64,000 nucleotides of DNA from Anaeramoeba flamelloides. Taxonomy: Eukaryota > Metamonada > Anaeramoebidae. Made by a program: the position numbers and the translations under genes. The notes beneath the pieces are model-generated. The model made no database searches. It was given only the letters and a program-made list of their open reading frames with translations, and had not been told where the DNA came from. How positions within the stretch are numbered: the first letter of the stretch is position 1; each line of letters starts with the position of its first letter. Location of the stretch: the NCBI GenBank assembly GCA_027625915.1, contig JANTQA010000023.1, positions 13,392,001-13,456,000 on the forward strand, in the 5' to 3' direction. This document shows, piece after piece, positions 12,001-24,609 of this stretch.

Positions 12001-15000
12001 CAAAAGAATGGAATAAAATCAAAGATTTAACTCAATTCTTTTAAATTCTGGAAAACCTAACGGCAAACAAGAGGAGTTAATAACTCCTCCCTTAAATAAT
12101 AAAAAATATTTTTATATCGGCATTTTCAAATTTCGAAAAGCCAAAACAAACTTAATTAATTTCAAGTACTAATTATAAAATTCAATTATATAAAAAACCA
12201 GTATGTTCATCAACTCAACTTTAAAATAAAATTTTCGTTTATATTTATTTAGAATTTTCTGGGTAATAAAAAGAAAAATTAACTTTCTGATGAATATCCT
12301 TTAATAGTCTATAAACGCGGAGTTTTTAACATTTATTTATTATTAACATTTTTGAAAATTCCAAATTATTTTTTTTTTATAAAAATTGTTATAACTCAAT
12401 TCTCCATTTCTTTTTCTTCTATTAATTATCCCTCTATTATTTTCTTTTCAAAATTAACCAATAAAATAGATCTCGATGACTTAAATGTAAAATATGTTTT
12501 TGATAATAAACAACCAACAAACGATCAAATTTATTTAATAGGATTAAACACTAGTGATTTTAATTTCCCAAAATTTCAACAAGCAGAAACAATAATTTTA
12601 TTTGAAAAACTATCTGTACAAATAAACTTGCAACAAAAAAAATCAATTGTCACAATTTCAAAAATTGAAATCTTATGGTTTTCTATTTGTTCGTTTTTAA
12701 AATTACTTGACGAATTTTATTTAACTTGGCGTTGGTTAAATGAAGATTTGGAATCTTCCATTTTAAACCTTACACTATCACTCTTATCACATGGCTCGAT
12801 ATCAATTAAAATCGAATGTTTAAACCTCTTAACAAATTATTTACAATCAAAAACAATCCCCATTTTACAAGGAGGAAATTTATTAAAATTAATTTCCTCA
12901 ATATGCTGTGTCAAGACAACAACATTTATGAAACACAATGAATATGAAAATGAAAACAAAAATGAAAATGAAAATGAAAATGAAATAGAGAATGAAAAGA
13001 GAATTTTAAAACTACGTACATTATCACTCGAAGACGGTTTGGCAAAAATTTTAAAAGTATTATATTTTAAAAAAGATTTTCTAAATTTAAATCTATTTTC
13101 AATTTTTTCCGATCAATTTTTTGATTCCTTAATTTGGAATTTAAAAAATTCAAAAAGTATTTTATTGAAAAAAAATTGTTTGGAAATTTTTAGCAAAGAA
13201 TTAACAAATTTAGATTTAAAGAAAAAATCAATATTAAAATTATTTTTGAATTTTTCTAATGAAAAAAAAATCCAAAAGGAATTAATTAATTGCTTTTTAA
13301 CAATATTTAATTCTAAAAACACCTTAAAAAAGTATTTGGAAATTGGAAACGAGAATGAAATAAATAATAAACAAAAAAATAATTATTTATTTCTTGATAA
13401 TTTAAGATATTTATTCCATAACAAATTAATTGAAATCTCAAATGCCTTAAAAAACAGCAACAGCAACAACAACAGCAGCAACATCAATAACAATATTGTT
13501 ATTACTACTACTAATACTACTAATACTAACAATATTAAGAAAGAAATCGGTTATGATCAAATCAAAGATAAAAATAATCAACGCATTATTAAGGATCAAA
13601 AATTATCAATTTTAATAATGGATTTTAAAATAATTTTTCTAATTTTATATAAAAGTCAAAATTATTTTAAAGAAAATAATAACCATAATAAAATAAAAGA
13701 CTTAAATAAAACAAAAAAGATATCGAATTGTAACGAAGAAATTAAATTTATATTTAATATTTTTTATCAAATTTTAAGCATTCTTAGTATTAATAATAAT
13801 CAATCAAATTTCACAAGTAGTGATTATAAAATTTTATTAAAAATAATTTATAAAATAAAACCAAGACTTGCCACAATTGAAAAAAATCAAATGAAAATTG
13901 TATTACAATTTCTTGAAAACATTCCAAATAAAATCAATATTATTTCTGATTATTTAAGAATTATTTGTTCATTACCCATGAATATTAAAAGTGAAAATTA
14001 TTTAGTTAATTTTCATGACATTATTTATTCAAATTTAATCAATAATAAAAAAAAAAAATTATTAATTTCTTATTTACCATTTTTATATTCTAGAACAAAT
14101 GAAACACTGAAAAAAGAAATTTACAATTATTTAATCTATCTATCTCAAAATGAAAATAATGAAATTTTATTAAAGGAACTTTCAAAAACTATTTATAAAA
14201 TAATTTTAAATATTTATAATCAAAATTTAATTGTCAATGAAAAGGCAATTGGTAATGAAAAGGAAAATACACTAGATAGAGACATTGAAATGGAAAAGGA
14301 GCTGGAGGTTGAAAAGCAAGATAAAATGGTCGTCGAAATTACAAAAGAAAAACGAAAAAAAAAATCTCAAAAAATATTTTATGAAATTCTTAAAAATAAA
14401 ATTAATAATATTCAACAAAATAAAAATAACACTTTAAATATTTTTAATGATTGGGAAATATTTATAAATTTGTTGTTGTTTAATAAAAAAAAGAATAATA
14501 TAATTAGCAGTGGTAGCAGCAGTAACAACAATAATACTACTACTAATAATAATAATAACCATTTTAATAATGATAATAATCAAAATAATAATAATTATAA
14601 TAAAAATAAAATTTCTGAAATTGTTAGATCAAAATTTGTCAATGTATTTGCTTTAATGATCAAACTATCACCAAAAAAAATCTTGATCACAAAAACTAAA
14701 GAAATTCATAAATTTTTATATTTAGTTGAAGATCATTCAAAAATTGTTCGGGAATCTTTTTTGAGCAATGTAGATATTTTATTTGATCAAGGGGTCTTAT
14801 TATGTTTAAATCAAGGTAGTTATCAAGAAAATTTATTATATTTATTTAAATATTTTCAATTACAGTTGAGATCAAATCCATTAGAATTTCAAAAAACCTT
14901 TTTATCTGTTTTAGCAAAAATTATTTGCCAAATAAATAATGAATATTTAGTTCAAATTTTACCCACACTGATACCAGAATTATTATCGCCAACAAAAAAT

Positions 15001-18000
15001 TTAAGACATTTCACTTATGAAAAATTTCGAGAAATTGCTTTATATAAAAAAATAACGATTTTTGAATTATTTTTATTAGCAAAAGAAGAATTATCGATCA
15101 AAATTGTTGAAAAAATCCAAACTTCTCCAGATATAGTAAATGAAATTTCAATTTTATTATTTCAAAAATCTGTAAAGCAATTCGTTGAAGAAACTTTACC
15201 TTTTACAATTACAAATATTTTTTGTAGATTACAAAAAGATTTAATTTTAACGATCTGTGATATTTTAGAAATCTCCATCTCAAATTTAATAAAAAAATAC
15301 TCGAGCTTAATTTTTTCTAATTTATTTATTCAACAATCAATAAATTCAAATCAATTAATTTTTAGATTTATTAAAGACAATTGTGATTTTGAATTAACAG
15401 AACTAATAGAATCAAAAGTTTCTGATTTGGTAAAAGAAATGATTTTCCAACTCGGCGATAGCGTATTGTTATTTCCAATTGAAAAACAGGAGCATAGCGA
15501 AAAAAACCAAAAGAAAGAAATACAAGGGGAAGAAAATCATACTCAAGTGAACGGGGTGGGGGGGTCAAAAGAATTGAAAATTAAAAACCAATTAGAAAAA
15601 AATTCAATGTCAAGGCAGAATAATAATAAATATATCATAAATGGATTAAATTTATTATTTCAAATCATTAATGAAAATTATTCTGAAAAGGATTTATCGA
15701 ATCTATTAAAAAGACATTTCCACCCAGTTTTAGATTTTTTAACAAAGAAAATTAGATTTGAAAATAATAAAAATTTGATTCATAATAATTTAAAAATTAA
15801 TGAATTTATTAGTTTAAAAGAAAGGAAAAAGGCAATAATTAGTTTGGGCGAATTTATAAAGTTGATTAAAACACATATTAATTCGTTATGGCCCAAGGTA
15901 ATGACCACTTTAGAGCAAACAATGATCAAATATAAAAGATTACAATTAATCACAATAGACACTTTATTTATTTTCATTAAATGCTTAAGCTTTGATCAAT
16001 TGGGACCATTGTTACCAAGAATATTTTGCTTGTTAAGGGAAAATTTCCAAAGAGACATACCACGAAAGGTATCCCAAATTTACGAATATAGCATTTTCCA
16101 AAACGAAGAACAGTTAAAGGAATTTTTCATTGACATCCCATTAGGATTTAAAAATGACAACTTAAAAAAAATTCAATTTAAATTAGAATCATATTCCAAA
16201 AGTTTAAATCTCTTCCAATGCATTGTAAAGATTACTAAGAATCTCAAGAATGAATCAAATTTGGTTAGGATTTTTTCATTAAAGGAATTAATGAATTTAA
16301 TCAAAACAAATAAAAAAAAATTTCTTGAAATGCCTGAAAGTGAAGATAAATACGAAATTAAAGTTTTATCCAATTTATTGGATAGCCTATTGTTTGGTTG
16401 CAATAAAACTGATAAACGGGGCAAAATATTGTATGCGAAATGCTTTGGTAAAATGGGTGCTATTGATCCAGGTTTATTGGAATCAAAAATTTCGCAAAAT
16501 TCCAAAAAGCGAAATTTCCAAAAAGAAAAAAATTATGAAGAATTAATATTTGAATTAATTAACACGCATTTAGTCAAGGTTTTGCAATCGGGCAAAAGGT
16601 ACATATCTCATGATTTTGCTGCCTTTGCAATTCAAGAATTATTAAAACTATTTTTAACAGAAAAAAAAATAAACTATTATAATAAATTAAAAATGAAGGC
16701 CAAAAGAAAAAATAAAAAATATCAAAATCCAAAATCAATAAATGACAATCAAATATTAGAAAACAAGATTTTAAATAAAAGCTTCAAACCCAAAATATTA
16801 GATATCATTCGACCCTTTTTAAAAACTAGATATAGACCGAAAATTAATAACCAAAATCAAAACTATTTTAACAAAATATTATTTTTTAATAATTTTAAAA
16901 AATGGTTAGGCTATTGGATTTTTGAAATGATCGAAAAAACTGAAGGCAAAGAAAAAAATATTTTCATGGCATGCAGAGGCGTTGCGAAGGATAACCAAGA
17001 AACTGCATTATTTTTATTGCCTTATGTTATTCAAAATATTTTAATCTTTGGTAAAAATGAAGATAAAATTAAAATAAAAAATGATTTTATCTTTATTTTA
17101 AACTCTTCTATTAATAATTCACAAGATTCAAATGAATTATTAAATAAAAATGACATTGACACTACTATATCTATTACTAATACTAATACTATAACGAATA
17201 ATAACCAAGAAAATAGTAGTGGTGGTGGTAGTAATGGCAAAAAGAAAAATTGCAATAATAAAATTAACAATTATCAAATTAAAAAAAAAAAAGGAGTCAT
17301 TGAGATGAAAATTCAATCAATTTTTGTTGTATATGAACAATTAAAAAAATGGATTGAAAAAAGGGAAAAAATATTAACGAATGTAGAGATTGAAAAAATA
17401 GAAAGTTCTAGTTACACAATGACTAGAACTTCAAAAAAAAAATTAGCTTTATTAAATAGAAAACTGGCAAAATCTGACCCTAGAATTATGAAATATAACA
17501 AGTCTTTTCAAGAAATTAATGAAAAAGTTGAATGGTTTTTAAAGGAAATTCCTTTGAATTTGCTGATCCAATCGGCTAAAAATTGTAATAGTTCAATTAG
17601 GGCATTAATTTATACGGAAGAAATGATTAAAAAGGAAATATTCCAAAAGGAAAAGGAAATTAAAAAAAAAATCAAAAAAAATAGGAAGAAAAAAAGAAAA
17701 AAAAATGCCAATGAGGATAATCTCATTTTATCACTCCAAAAGGAAGAGGGGATTATTTTATCACGATATTCATCGCTGTTGCAAAAATTGTATACAAATA
17801 TTGAAGAATCTGATAATTTAAATGGAATCAGTTCCATAAGATCAACCCCCACTTTAGAAGAGCAAATTATTGATTATGAAAATTTTGGTAACTGGACCAA
17901 TTCTTTACTTTGCTATGAAGAAGCTCTAAGATTTGAAACAAAAAATTCAAAATTACACTTTGGTTTATTAAAATGTATGCTAAATATTGGTCATTTAGAA

Positions 18001-21000
18001 ACAATGCTTAATACAATAAATGGACTACTAGAAAATAAGAATTTTAATGAAACTGAAAAATCAATATTAAATTCTTTTGGTATTAGCGCCAGTTGGAGAC
18101 TGGGGAAATGGGATTTGGTTAAACATTTTTTAAATAAAAATAATTATCAAAATATTTTTGAAGTGAATGTTGGTGAATTATTATTATTAATTAAAAATAA
18201 AAAACATAATGATTTTGATAATGATAATATAAATAAAAATTTCAAAATAAAATTAGATCAAGCTAGATTATTAATAATGAATTCTTTGACACCTGCTAGT
18301 ATGGATAGTTATGAGCGTTGTTATCAATACATCACTAAATTACATATTTTAAATGAAATTGAAAATAGTTATTTATATCTACACAATAATAAGAAGAATA
18401 GTGATAATAATAAGAATATTAATAACATCACCAACAACAACAAAACTGATAATAATATTATTAATTATAATCAATATGATAAGGGTAATTTATTTAAGGA
18501 AATTATTAAATCAAGAAAAAATGTATTAGATCAAAGATTAAACATTACACAACAAGCATTTAAAATCAGAGAACCGATTTTACAAACGAGAAGGATATTA
18601 AATCAATTAAATCCATTTCAAAAAGACGGTGAAATTTGGCTTCAAATAGCAAAAACTTCTAGATTAACAAATCAAACACAGGTCGCCTTTAGTGCAATAT
18701 TGCATTCAAGAAGAGATTTAATTATTAATGAAAATATTGAAAGGGCCAAACTACATTGGAAAATTAATCAAAAACACAAAGCTTTATCAATATTACAACA
18801 ATCCATTTCTAAATTAACAATCAAGGATCATAATAATAATAATAATAATAAACTAGTTAATAATAATTTAAAAAAACGAAGAAATAATAGTTCTTCTATT
18901 AAAAATAATTCAAAAATTGGGAAAATAAATATTGATAAATATAAAAAAAAATCAAACAGGACTTTAAATACCTTAGCAAAAAGTAATTTAAATAATCGAA
19001 AAAGAAAGTATTTTGAAAAGGGTAATATCAATAAAATAGATCCAGGCAATAGCAAAACAAGTAAAGTCGCAAAGAGGCAAGTAAATGATATGGACATTGA
19101 AAAGGAAGAAAATGTTGAAGAAAGTGTTGAAGAAAAAAAATTAAAAAATAAATCAATTTCGAAAATGTATCTCCTTTTAGGCAGATGGATTTCGGATTTG
19201 GGACTGAAACAGCCCAAAGACATTATTGAACTTTTTGGAAAGGCAATTGATTTAGAGCCAGATTGGGAAAAGGGGTGTTTTTACTTGGGCAGATATTTTG
19301 ATAAATTATTCCAGAGATATGTTCACCAGTATCAACGAGAACAGATAATAATGAAAAATGAGCAAAATGAAATTAAAAAAAACTCAACAAAGAGAACACC
19401 TAAGCGCACGCGCCTGAGGAAAAAGGAATTGGATCTCCAAAGGAAAAAAAAAGTGCATTTTCATGAAAAAAGAGTTGAATTTGATATAAATTTGCCCCTG
19501 AAATACGCCTATTCTGCAATAAAGAATTATGTAAGATCATTAATTTTTGGGAATAAAAGAGTATTTCAATCTTTACCCCGGCTATTGACTATTTGGTTTG
19601 GCCTGGGTACCGCTTTAAATTCTGAAAATAATGAATTAAGTGATCCAGTATTTGAAATTTTACAAACTTGGAAATCAAATCAAAATAATAGTAATACCAC
19701 CACCACTGGATCTACCAGCAACAGAAGGAGAAGTGGCAAAAATTCAAAATCTTCAGGAACAAAAAATGCTAATAATAAAAGCTTTGAAACTTGGTTTTTA
19801 AAAATTAATGATTTAATACCTTCGCTAATCTATAAAATGGATTCGTATCTTTGGCTAACTGCATTGCCACAGCTGGTGTCCAGAATTGGCCATCCAAATA
19901 AAGCAAATTGGAAAATATTGAAAAAAATTATGATCAAATTAATTGAAGAATATCCAAACCAAATATTATGGTCAACAATATCAATGTATAGATCGACTTT
20001 CAAAATACGGAAAAAAAGGGTTGAAAAGATTTTTGAAAGTCAAAGGGGCAATTCCAAGAATAAAAAATTAATACAGCAATGTCAAAAATTAACTCAATTA
20101 TTGATAAACCTAGGCACATTTGAAATCGAAGAAAATCAAAGTGTATTAAATTTGAAAAAATCAATAAAAAAATTATATCAATTAACAAAATTGGATTTAA
20201 TTATCCCTAAGCAAGAGACCCTAAACCCGATTTTGCCGACGAAAAGATTAAAGATGCTATCGAATAGTTACAATGATAATAAGAACAAAGAAGTGCGAAC
20301 AAATAAGAATAACGAAAGGAGCCATCGAGAAAAAGAAGAAGAAAAAGATAATGATGATGATGATGATAGCCACCGCCATCACCACCGCCGTCACCATACT
20401 CATCATCACCACCACCACCAAGAACAACAGCAATATGTCCATCAACCGTTTAGAAATCTTTCAAAAATATTAAAATATAAAAAAACGGTCGACATTTTGC
20501 ATTCCCAGGCAAAGCCTAGAAAGTTGACCATCTATGGAACGGAAGGCGACCAACATATTTTTTTAGTCAAGCCCCAGGACGACTTAAGAAAAGATGCAAG
20601 AATGATGGAATTTAGTAATTTGATTAACAAATTATTGATCAAAAATATTGAAACAAGGAAAAGAAATTTAAAAATAAAAACGTATGCAGTGATCCCATTA
20701 ACCGAGGACTGCGGAATGATTGAATGGGTTTCAAACACAAATACCATAAAAAGAATTTTGGATTCGTTGTACAACGTACACTCTTTAAAAGAAAAAAACT
20801 TTAAGGACATTTATTACTATGAGGACTATAGCAAAGTCGGGAGAGTGAGAAACGACATTTATTGCCAGGATTTCACTGTGGATTTGCAAACCTTTGAAAA
20901 AAAGATTCTGCCCATGTTTCCTTCGGTATTCCATAAATGGTTTTTGCAAAAGTTTACAAGCCCCTTCCAGTGGCTAGAAGCCCGGACCAATTATACCCGA

Positions 21001-21522
21001 TCGGTCGCAGTCATGTCGATGGTCGGCTATTGTTTAGGGCTGGGTGATCGACATAGCGAAAACATTTTAATACAAACAAAGAAAGGCGGTGTGATGCATG
21101 TGGATTTTAATTGCCTGTTCGACAAAGGGAGAGGATTCCAATTCCCTGAAACAGTGCCTTTTAGATTGACCCATAATATGATCGATGGGTTTGGCGTGCT
21201 TAAATGCGAAGGCCTGTTTCGTTTGTCATGCGAATTCACAATGAAATTTTTGCGGGAAAATTCCGAGGCTCTGATGTGCGTCCTAGAAACCTTTGTACAG
21301 GACCCCTTATTAGAATGGACACAGGGAAACCAAAAGCAAGGTTCGGAAATTACCAATCAATCAGCAGTAAGAACAGTGAAAAGAATCGCAGATAGATTCC
21401 AAGGTATTGGCAAGGACGGGGTGCAATGGTCAGTAGAAGGTCATGTAAATCAATTAATAGAAGACGCTACTTCAAATGCAAATTTATGTAAATTATATAT
21501 AGGTTGGATGAGTTTTTATTAA
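9054..21522 (+). CDS. ATR: ATR/Mec1-family PIKK checkpoint kinase (two exons)
   Basis: Exons 9054-9450 and 12308-21522 splice in frame to about 3203 aa (human ATR is 2644). Exon 1 supplies the N-terminal HEAT region; the next helices continue in exon 2 without an obvious gap. A UME-like region lies near 985-1090. The stretch GKMGAIDPG matches the ATR block GELGAIDPG. The FAT domain covers about 1980-2730 and the kinase about 2860-3140: LVKPQDDLRKD with the ATP-binding Lys at 2887, catalytic loop GLGDRHSEN (Asp3046, Asn3051) and metal-binding VDFN (Asp3065). FATC ends the protein (IGWMSFY). Key residues are all present, so it should be an active Ser/Thr kinase that senses RPA-coated single-stranded DNA and replication stress in the nucleus. 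The extra length comes from Asn, Lys and Glu-rich inserts. An acceptor at 12321-12322 would also keep frame and would shorten the protein by five residues. Confidence 0.93.
10539..10645 (+). mobile_element. V-family element V2 (within the ATR intron)
   Basis: Starts TTAAGGGATTAGT and aligns with V1 on both sides of the T1 insertion, so it serves as a related empty site. Its right boundary is unclear; the similarity that I can follow ends near 10645. Confidence 0.55.
11797..12090 (+). repeat. Hairpin array P1: three ~79 bp foldback units joined by TAACGGC
   Basis: The array opens with GTGCCGTCAAGTGCCGTAGAG. Three inverted-repeat units follow: arms 11824-11841 with 11883-11901, 11907-11930 with 11955-11979, and 11987-12009 with 12035-12057. 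The right arm of each is followed by TAACGGC, starting at 11900, 11980 and 12058, so the period is 78-80 bp although arm sequences differ between units. A fourth short palindrome (GAGGAGTTAATAACTCCTC) follows at 12071. Array P2 at 58430-58935 carries related units in reverse orientation. It lies about 220 bp upstream of ATR exon 2. Confidence 0.75.
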
Positions 21523-21860
21523 ATTTTAATTTTTTTCTTTTATTTTTAATTAATTTTAATAAAAATTTATTTTAATAAATTTTAATACAGATGGATAGAA
21601 ATTATTATTTTTTTTTTCATTTTATTTTTTTTTGATATTTATTGTTGTTACATATTATAGGACGGATAAAGATAAATTATTTTATTTTAATTCTAATTTT
21701 ATTTTTAATAAGTTTTATTAAATATGGGAAAATTGATCATATTCTATTTTTTTTTGAGTAAGAATGATAAAACATATAATGAATTTTTATAATTTTTGAT
21801 AATAATATTTATAATTTTTATTTAAGAGTGGTGTAATGTTGAAAAAAAAAAAAAATATTA
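21523..21860. other. 3' flank of ATR
   Basis: AT-rich sequence directly after the ATR stop codon, with AATAAA-like motifs that could serve polyadenylation. No gene seen. Confidence 0.4.
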
Positions 21861-22365
21861 TTAAGGGACTAGTCTTCTACGACAACAAGGCAAAATTTTA
21901 AAATATATTATTGAAGATATTCTCTACTTACAAATTTTGTAGATCCCAAGTGTCAAAAAATTCTGATCGACTAAGAAAGCCATAAAAGAAAATTAATTTA
22001 GTGAGATCAATTTTTTTTTTTTCCATTTTTTCTGAAAAAGAAAACTATTAAATTCTTTTTTTTTCTCACAATTTATCTATTTTTTACCCTGTTTATTGCA
22101 ATTTTGATCATTATTATAATGTAACATTTCTTTGTTACCAGTAATATTAATATAAAGATTTTTTTTCTTTTTTAAGATAAAACTTTTGGTACACAAAAAA
22201 ATTGATATATTTAACAGATTAAAAAATAATTGTATTTTTTTAAGAAGAGTAGTTATAATAATCAAAGTTTTAAAGTCATGTAAAAATTTTACTCTGAAAT
22301 TTTGTTTTTGTATTAAGACAAAATTCAATTTTTCAAAATAAAATTTTCTTGAAGATTTTTAAGAA
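21861..22365 (+). mobile_element. V-family element V3
   Basis: Begins TTAAGGGACTAGTCTTCTAC and aligns with 52043-52600 (V5) in the same orientation over about 500 bp. Shared landmarks are CTTACAAATTTTGTAGAT, TTTTTACCCTGTTTAT and TTTTCTTGAAGA in the same order. The frame seen on the opposite strand at 22077-22328 is not conserved in V5, so no gene is called. I could not find a matching inverted right end. Confidence 0.65.
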
Positions 22366-22785
22366 TTGTTTAATTTTATCCACAAAATTCAAAATCATTT
22401 TTTTTCTGCCAAAAATGAATTGAATTGTTATAAGCGTTCTTGTAAATAAGACCAAACACTTTGTTAAAAAAATTTTTCAGAATTGAAAATTTTTTTGTAT
22501 TTTATTTTCATTTTTTGAAAATCAGAAAACAACTTTTTCAAAACCTTAATGAAAAAATTTTTTTGCATAATAGACCTCAATTTAATTGATAAACTGTAGC
22601 TAATTTTCTACCAAATATTCACTTATTGAATCACGTATAATTCATTTAGTTTTATTGGCTAATATTTGAATTGAAATAATAATCAAAGAAAAAGAAACCA
22701 AATAAAATATTTGCTTTCGAAATCAATACTTTACAAAATAAAACAAAAAATATGTTTTAAGAATTTTTAAGAATTAACTTAATTC

Positions 22786-23471
22786 TTAAGGGTAGAGCCA
22801 TTACGGTGAAATTTTTTATTCTGAAATGGAAAAAAACTTTTTAGTAATTTTATTGAGGACCTAACACCAATCAAAAACCAACCAACCTATGATGTATGAT
22901 CGATCTCCAAAAATCAACAACTAAAAATGAGGACATTTTTAGAAAAAAGCGCCAAAGATTGACACTCAATTTCCAATTAGAATGGTTGTGAATTACAATT
23001 CTGAAAACAACTATGTCAGTTTTGAAGTGTCGCTCTTTGGCGATTTTTGTGACCTTGGTGACTTTTTTTTTCTTTTTTTTCTTTTTTCAAATGAGTTATT
23101 TTTATTGAAAGACTATTACCTAATCCTTACTTGGTCAAATTTAGAGGGGTTCAAAATAACCACAAACCAGACTAAATCGAATAAAATTGATTGCGAAATA
23201 CAAGAAATCAATTTGTTTTAAATTAAAGAAATTTAACCTCTTTTGAAAAAGAAAATGAGAAAAGATGAATTTTTTTTTTAAAATTTTGATTTTTTGAAAA
23301 TGAGAACTCTTTTTCTTCGTTGAATTTTTTGTCAAAGAGATCCTTTGGAATTTTTTTATTTGTTATTTGAATTTTGTCAACCAAAAGAAGACCTATTTCA
23401 CAATATCCTTTTTGGTCTCAGGTCACCCCTTGAGTATGGTGCCTTTTCACGGTAAATGACTAGAACCTTAA
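22786..23471 (+). mobile_element. T-family TTAA element T2 (686 bp)
   Basis: Bounded by TTAA at 22786-22789 and 23468-23471. The left end is TTAAGGGTAGAGCCATTACG and the right end inverted is TTAAGGTTCTAGTCATTTAC. Full-length match to T1 and T3. The block at 22980-23040 is almost base-for-base the same as 7153-7215 in T1. The short open frame across it is not maintained in the other copies. Confidence 0.82.
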
Positions 23472-23795
23472 ACAAAATAATAGGTTACTTTTTTTCGTTT
23501 TATATTGGAAACCTGTAAATTTTGAATTTCAAGAAAAAGACTAAAATAATAAATTGTTTAAATTAGGCTAACTCATCCATTTCATAAGTCAAAACACAAA
23601 TTACAAAAAAAAAATTGAAGATCTTGAAAAGATTTCATTTTATTTTCAAAAATGACTACTCCCTTAAAAGATTTTTTTTAAAATCATCAAAAATTGGATT
23701 GTGTTTGTTTAATGTTAATAGAAATATTTGATTGTTTTTTATAAATGCTGTGATTTTTTATATTTAAAAAATTTTTTTTTTTAACCAATCTATAA

Positions 23796-23975
23796 GTGGG
23801 TGTACCATCATTAATGAAAGAATTTTATAGAGAATTTATTGATGGAATCCAGATTAATAAACTAGATTTTATTGGGTGTGCGGTTGGTGATCGAAAAATA
23901 TTAAATTTATTCCGGGGAAGTTGTACAATTCTTAATAATCCCCAACGAGTCGAAAAAAAATTTTTATCAGAGAAT
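23796..23975 (+). pseudogene. Unidentified coding-looking remnant
   Basis: About 60 codons that read like ordinary protein rather than translated AT-rich spacer (for example KLDFIGCAVGDRKILNLFRG). There is no ATG in frame, and no family is recognised. It lies between T2 and the foldback M1, and a second coding-looking remnant sits on the other side of M1. The two may come from one decayed gene of unknown kind, but nothing here proves it. Confidence 0.3.
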
Positions 23976-24609
23976 TAAAAATATTTTTAATATAAGAATT
24001 CTGATCGAAAATAAATGGTTGTTTTAATTGAATAATGAATAGATTGGCTTATTATAGGAATTTTCCAACTGCAAAAGAATAAATAATAGAAAAAATACAA
24101 GAAAAAAATAAAGAAACTTTATCATTTTATTATAAATAATTCAAATTTGGTATTAAATTAACTAGACTCTTCAATGATCAATAGGTGTTTTCATAATACA
24201 ATATAGTTTATAATATTTTTAAAAGTGGTTAGATTGCAAATTCAAACTAACGTGTTCAATTGAGGGTGAGGTTAATTTATATCATCTTCATAAAATTCAG
24301 ATAAAAAAATCTAAATAAGGTTGATATACATATATGATCTAAAATGAAAGTAGGTTGAAAAAAATTTAGACAAATATAAATATATTTTATAATTTTTAAT
24401 TTGTTCATGTAAATGATAGAATATTTTTTTATTTTAATATTTTAAATATTTTTCTTCTTCTCTTTTTTATTTCGTAAATTTTCTTTGATTGCTCCTTTCT
24501 CACAATAAATAAAACAATAAATAAATAAAATATAAATATATTTTCAAAAATTTTCAATTAATAATTGGTTTAAGTGTATTTAAAGTAATTATCGTGTTTT
24601 CAATTATAA

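Larger units (their letters stand above)
9451..12307 (+). other. Large intron of ATR (2857 bp) loaded with repeats
   Basis: The donor is G|GTAATT at 9450/9451 and the likely acceptor is AATAG| at 12307. Phase is 1 on the exon 1 side and is completed by two bases at 12308-12309. The two other introns in this window are 158 and 307 bp. The extra length is partly explained by repeat V2 (10539-10645) and the hairpin array P1 (11797-12090). No coding exon was recognised inside, and the protein alignment to ATR does not need one. Confidence 0.75.

Noticed and set aside
12352-12354. Start of the ATR protein at 12352
   Set aside because: The codon is TTG, the frame is open further upstream to an acceptor AG, and exon 1 at 9054 supplies an ATG and a matching ATR N terminus in the correct phase.
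12352-21522. TRRAP/Tra1 or TOR identity for the large PIKK
   Set aside because: The catalytic loop GDRH...N and DFN motifs are intact (they are lost in TRRAP), and blocks such as GAIDPG, VAVMSMVGYCLGLGDRH and the FATC match ATR rather than TOR or ATM.
22982-23221. A 79-codon frame in T2
   Set aside because: The frame is not kept in T1 or T3, which share the DNA sequence. DNA conservation without frame conservation argues against a gene.
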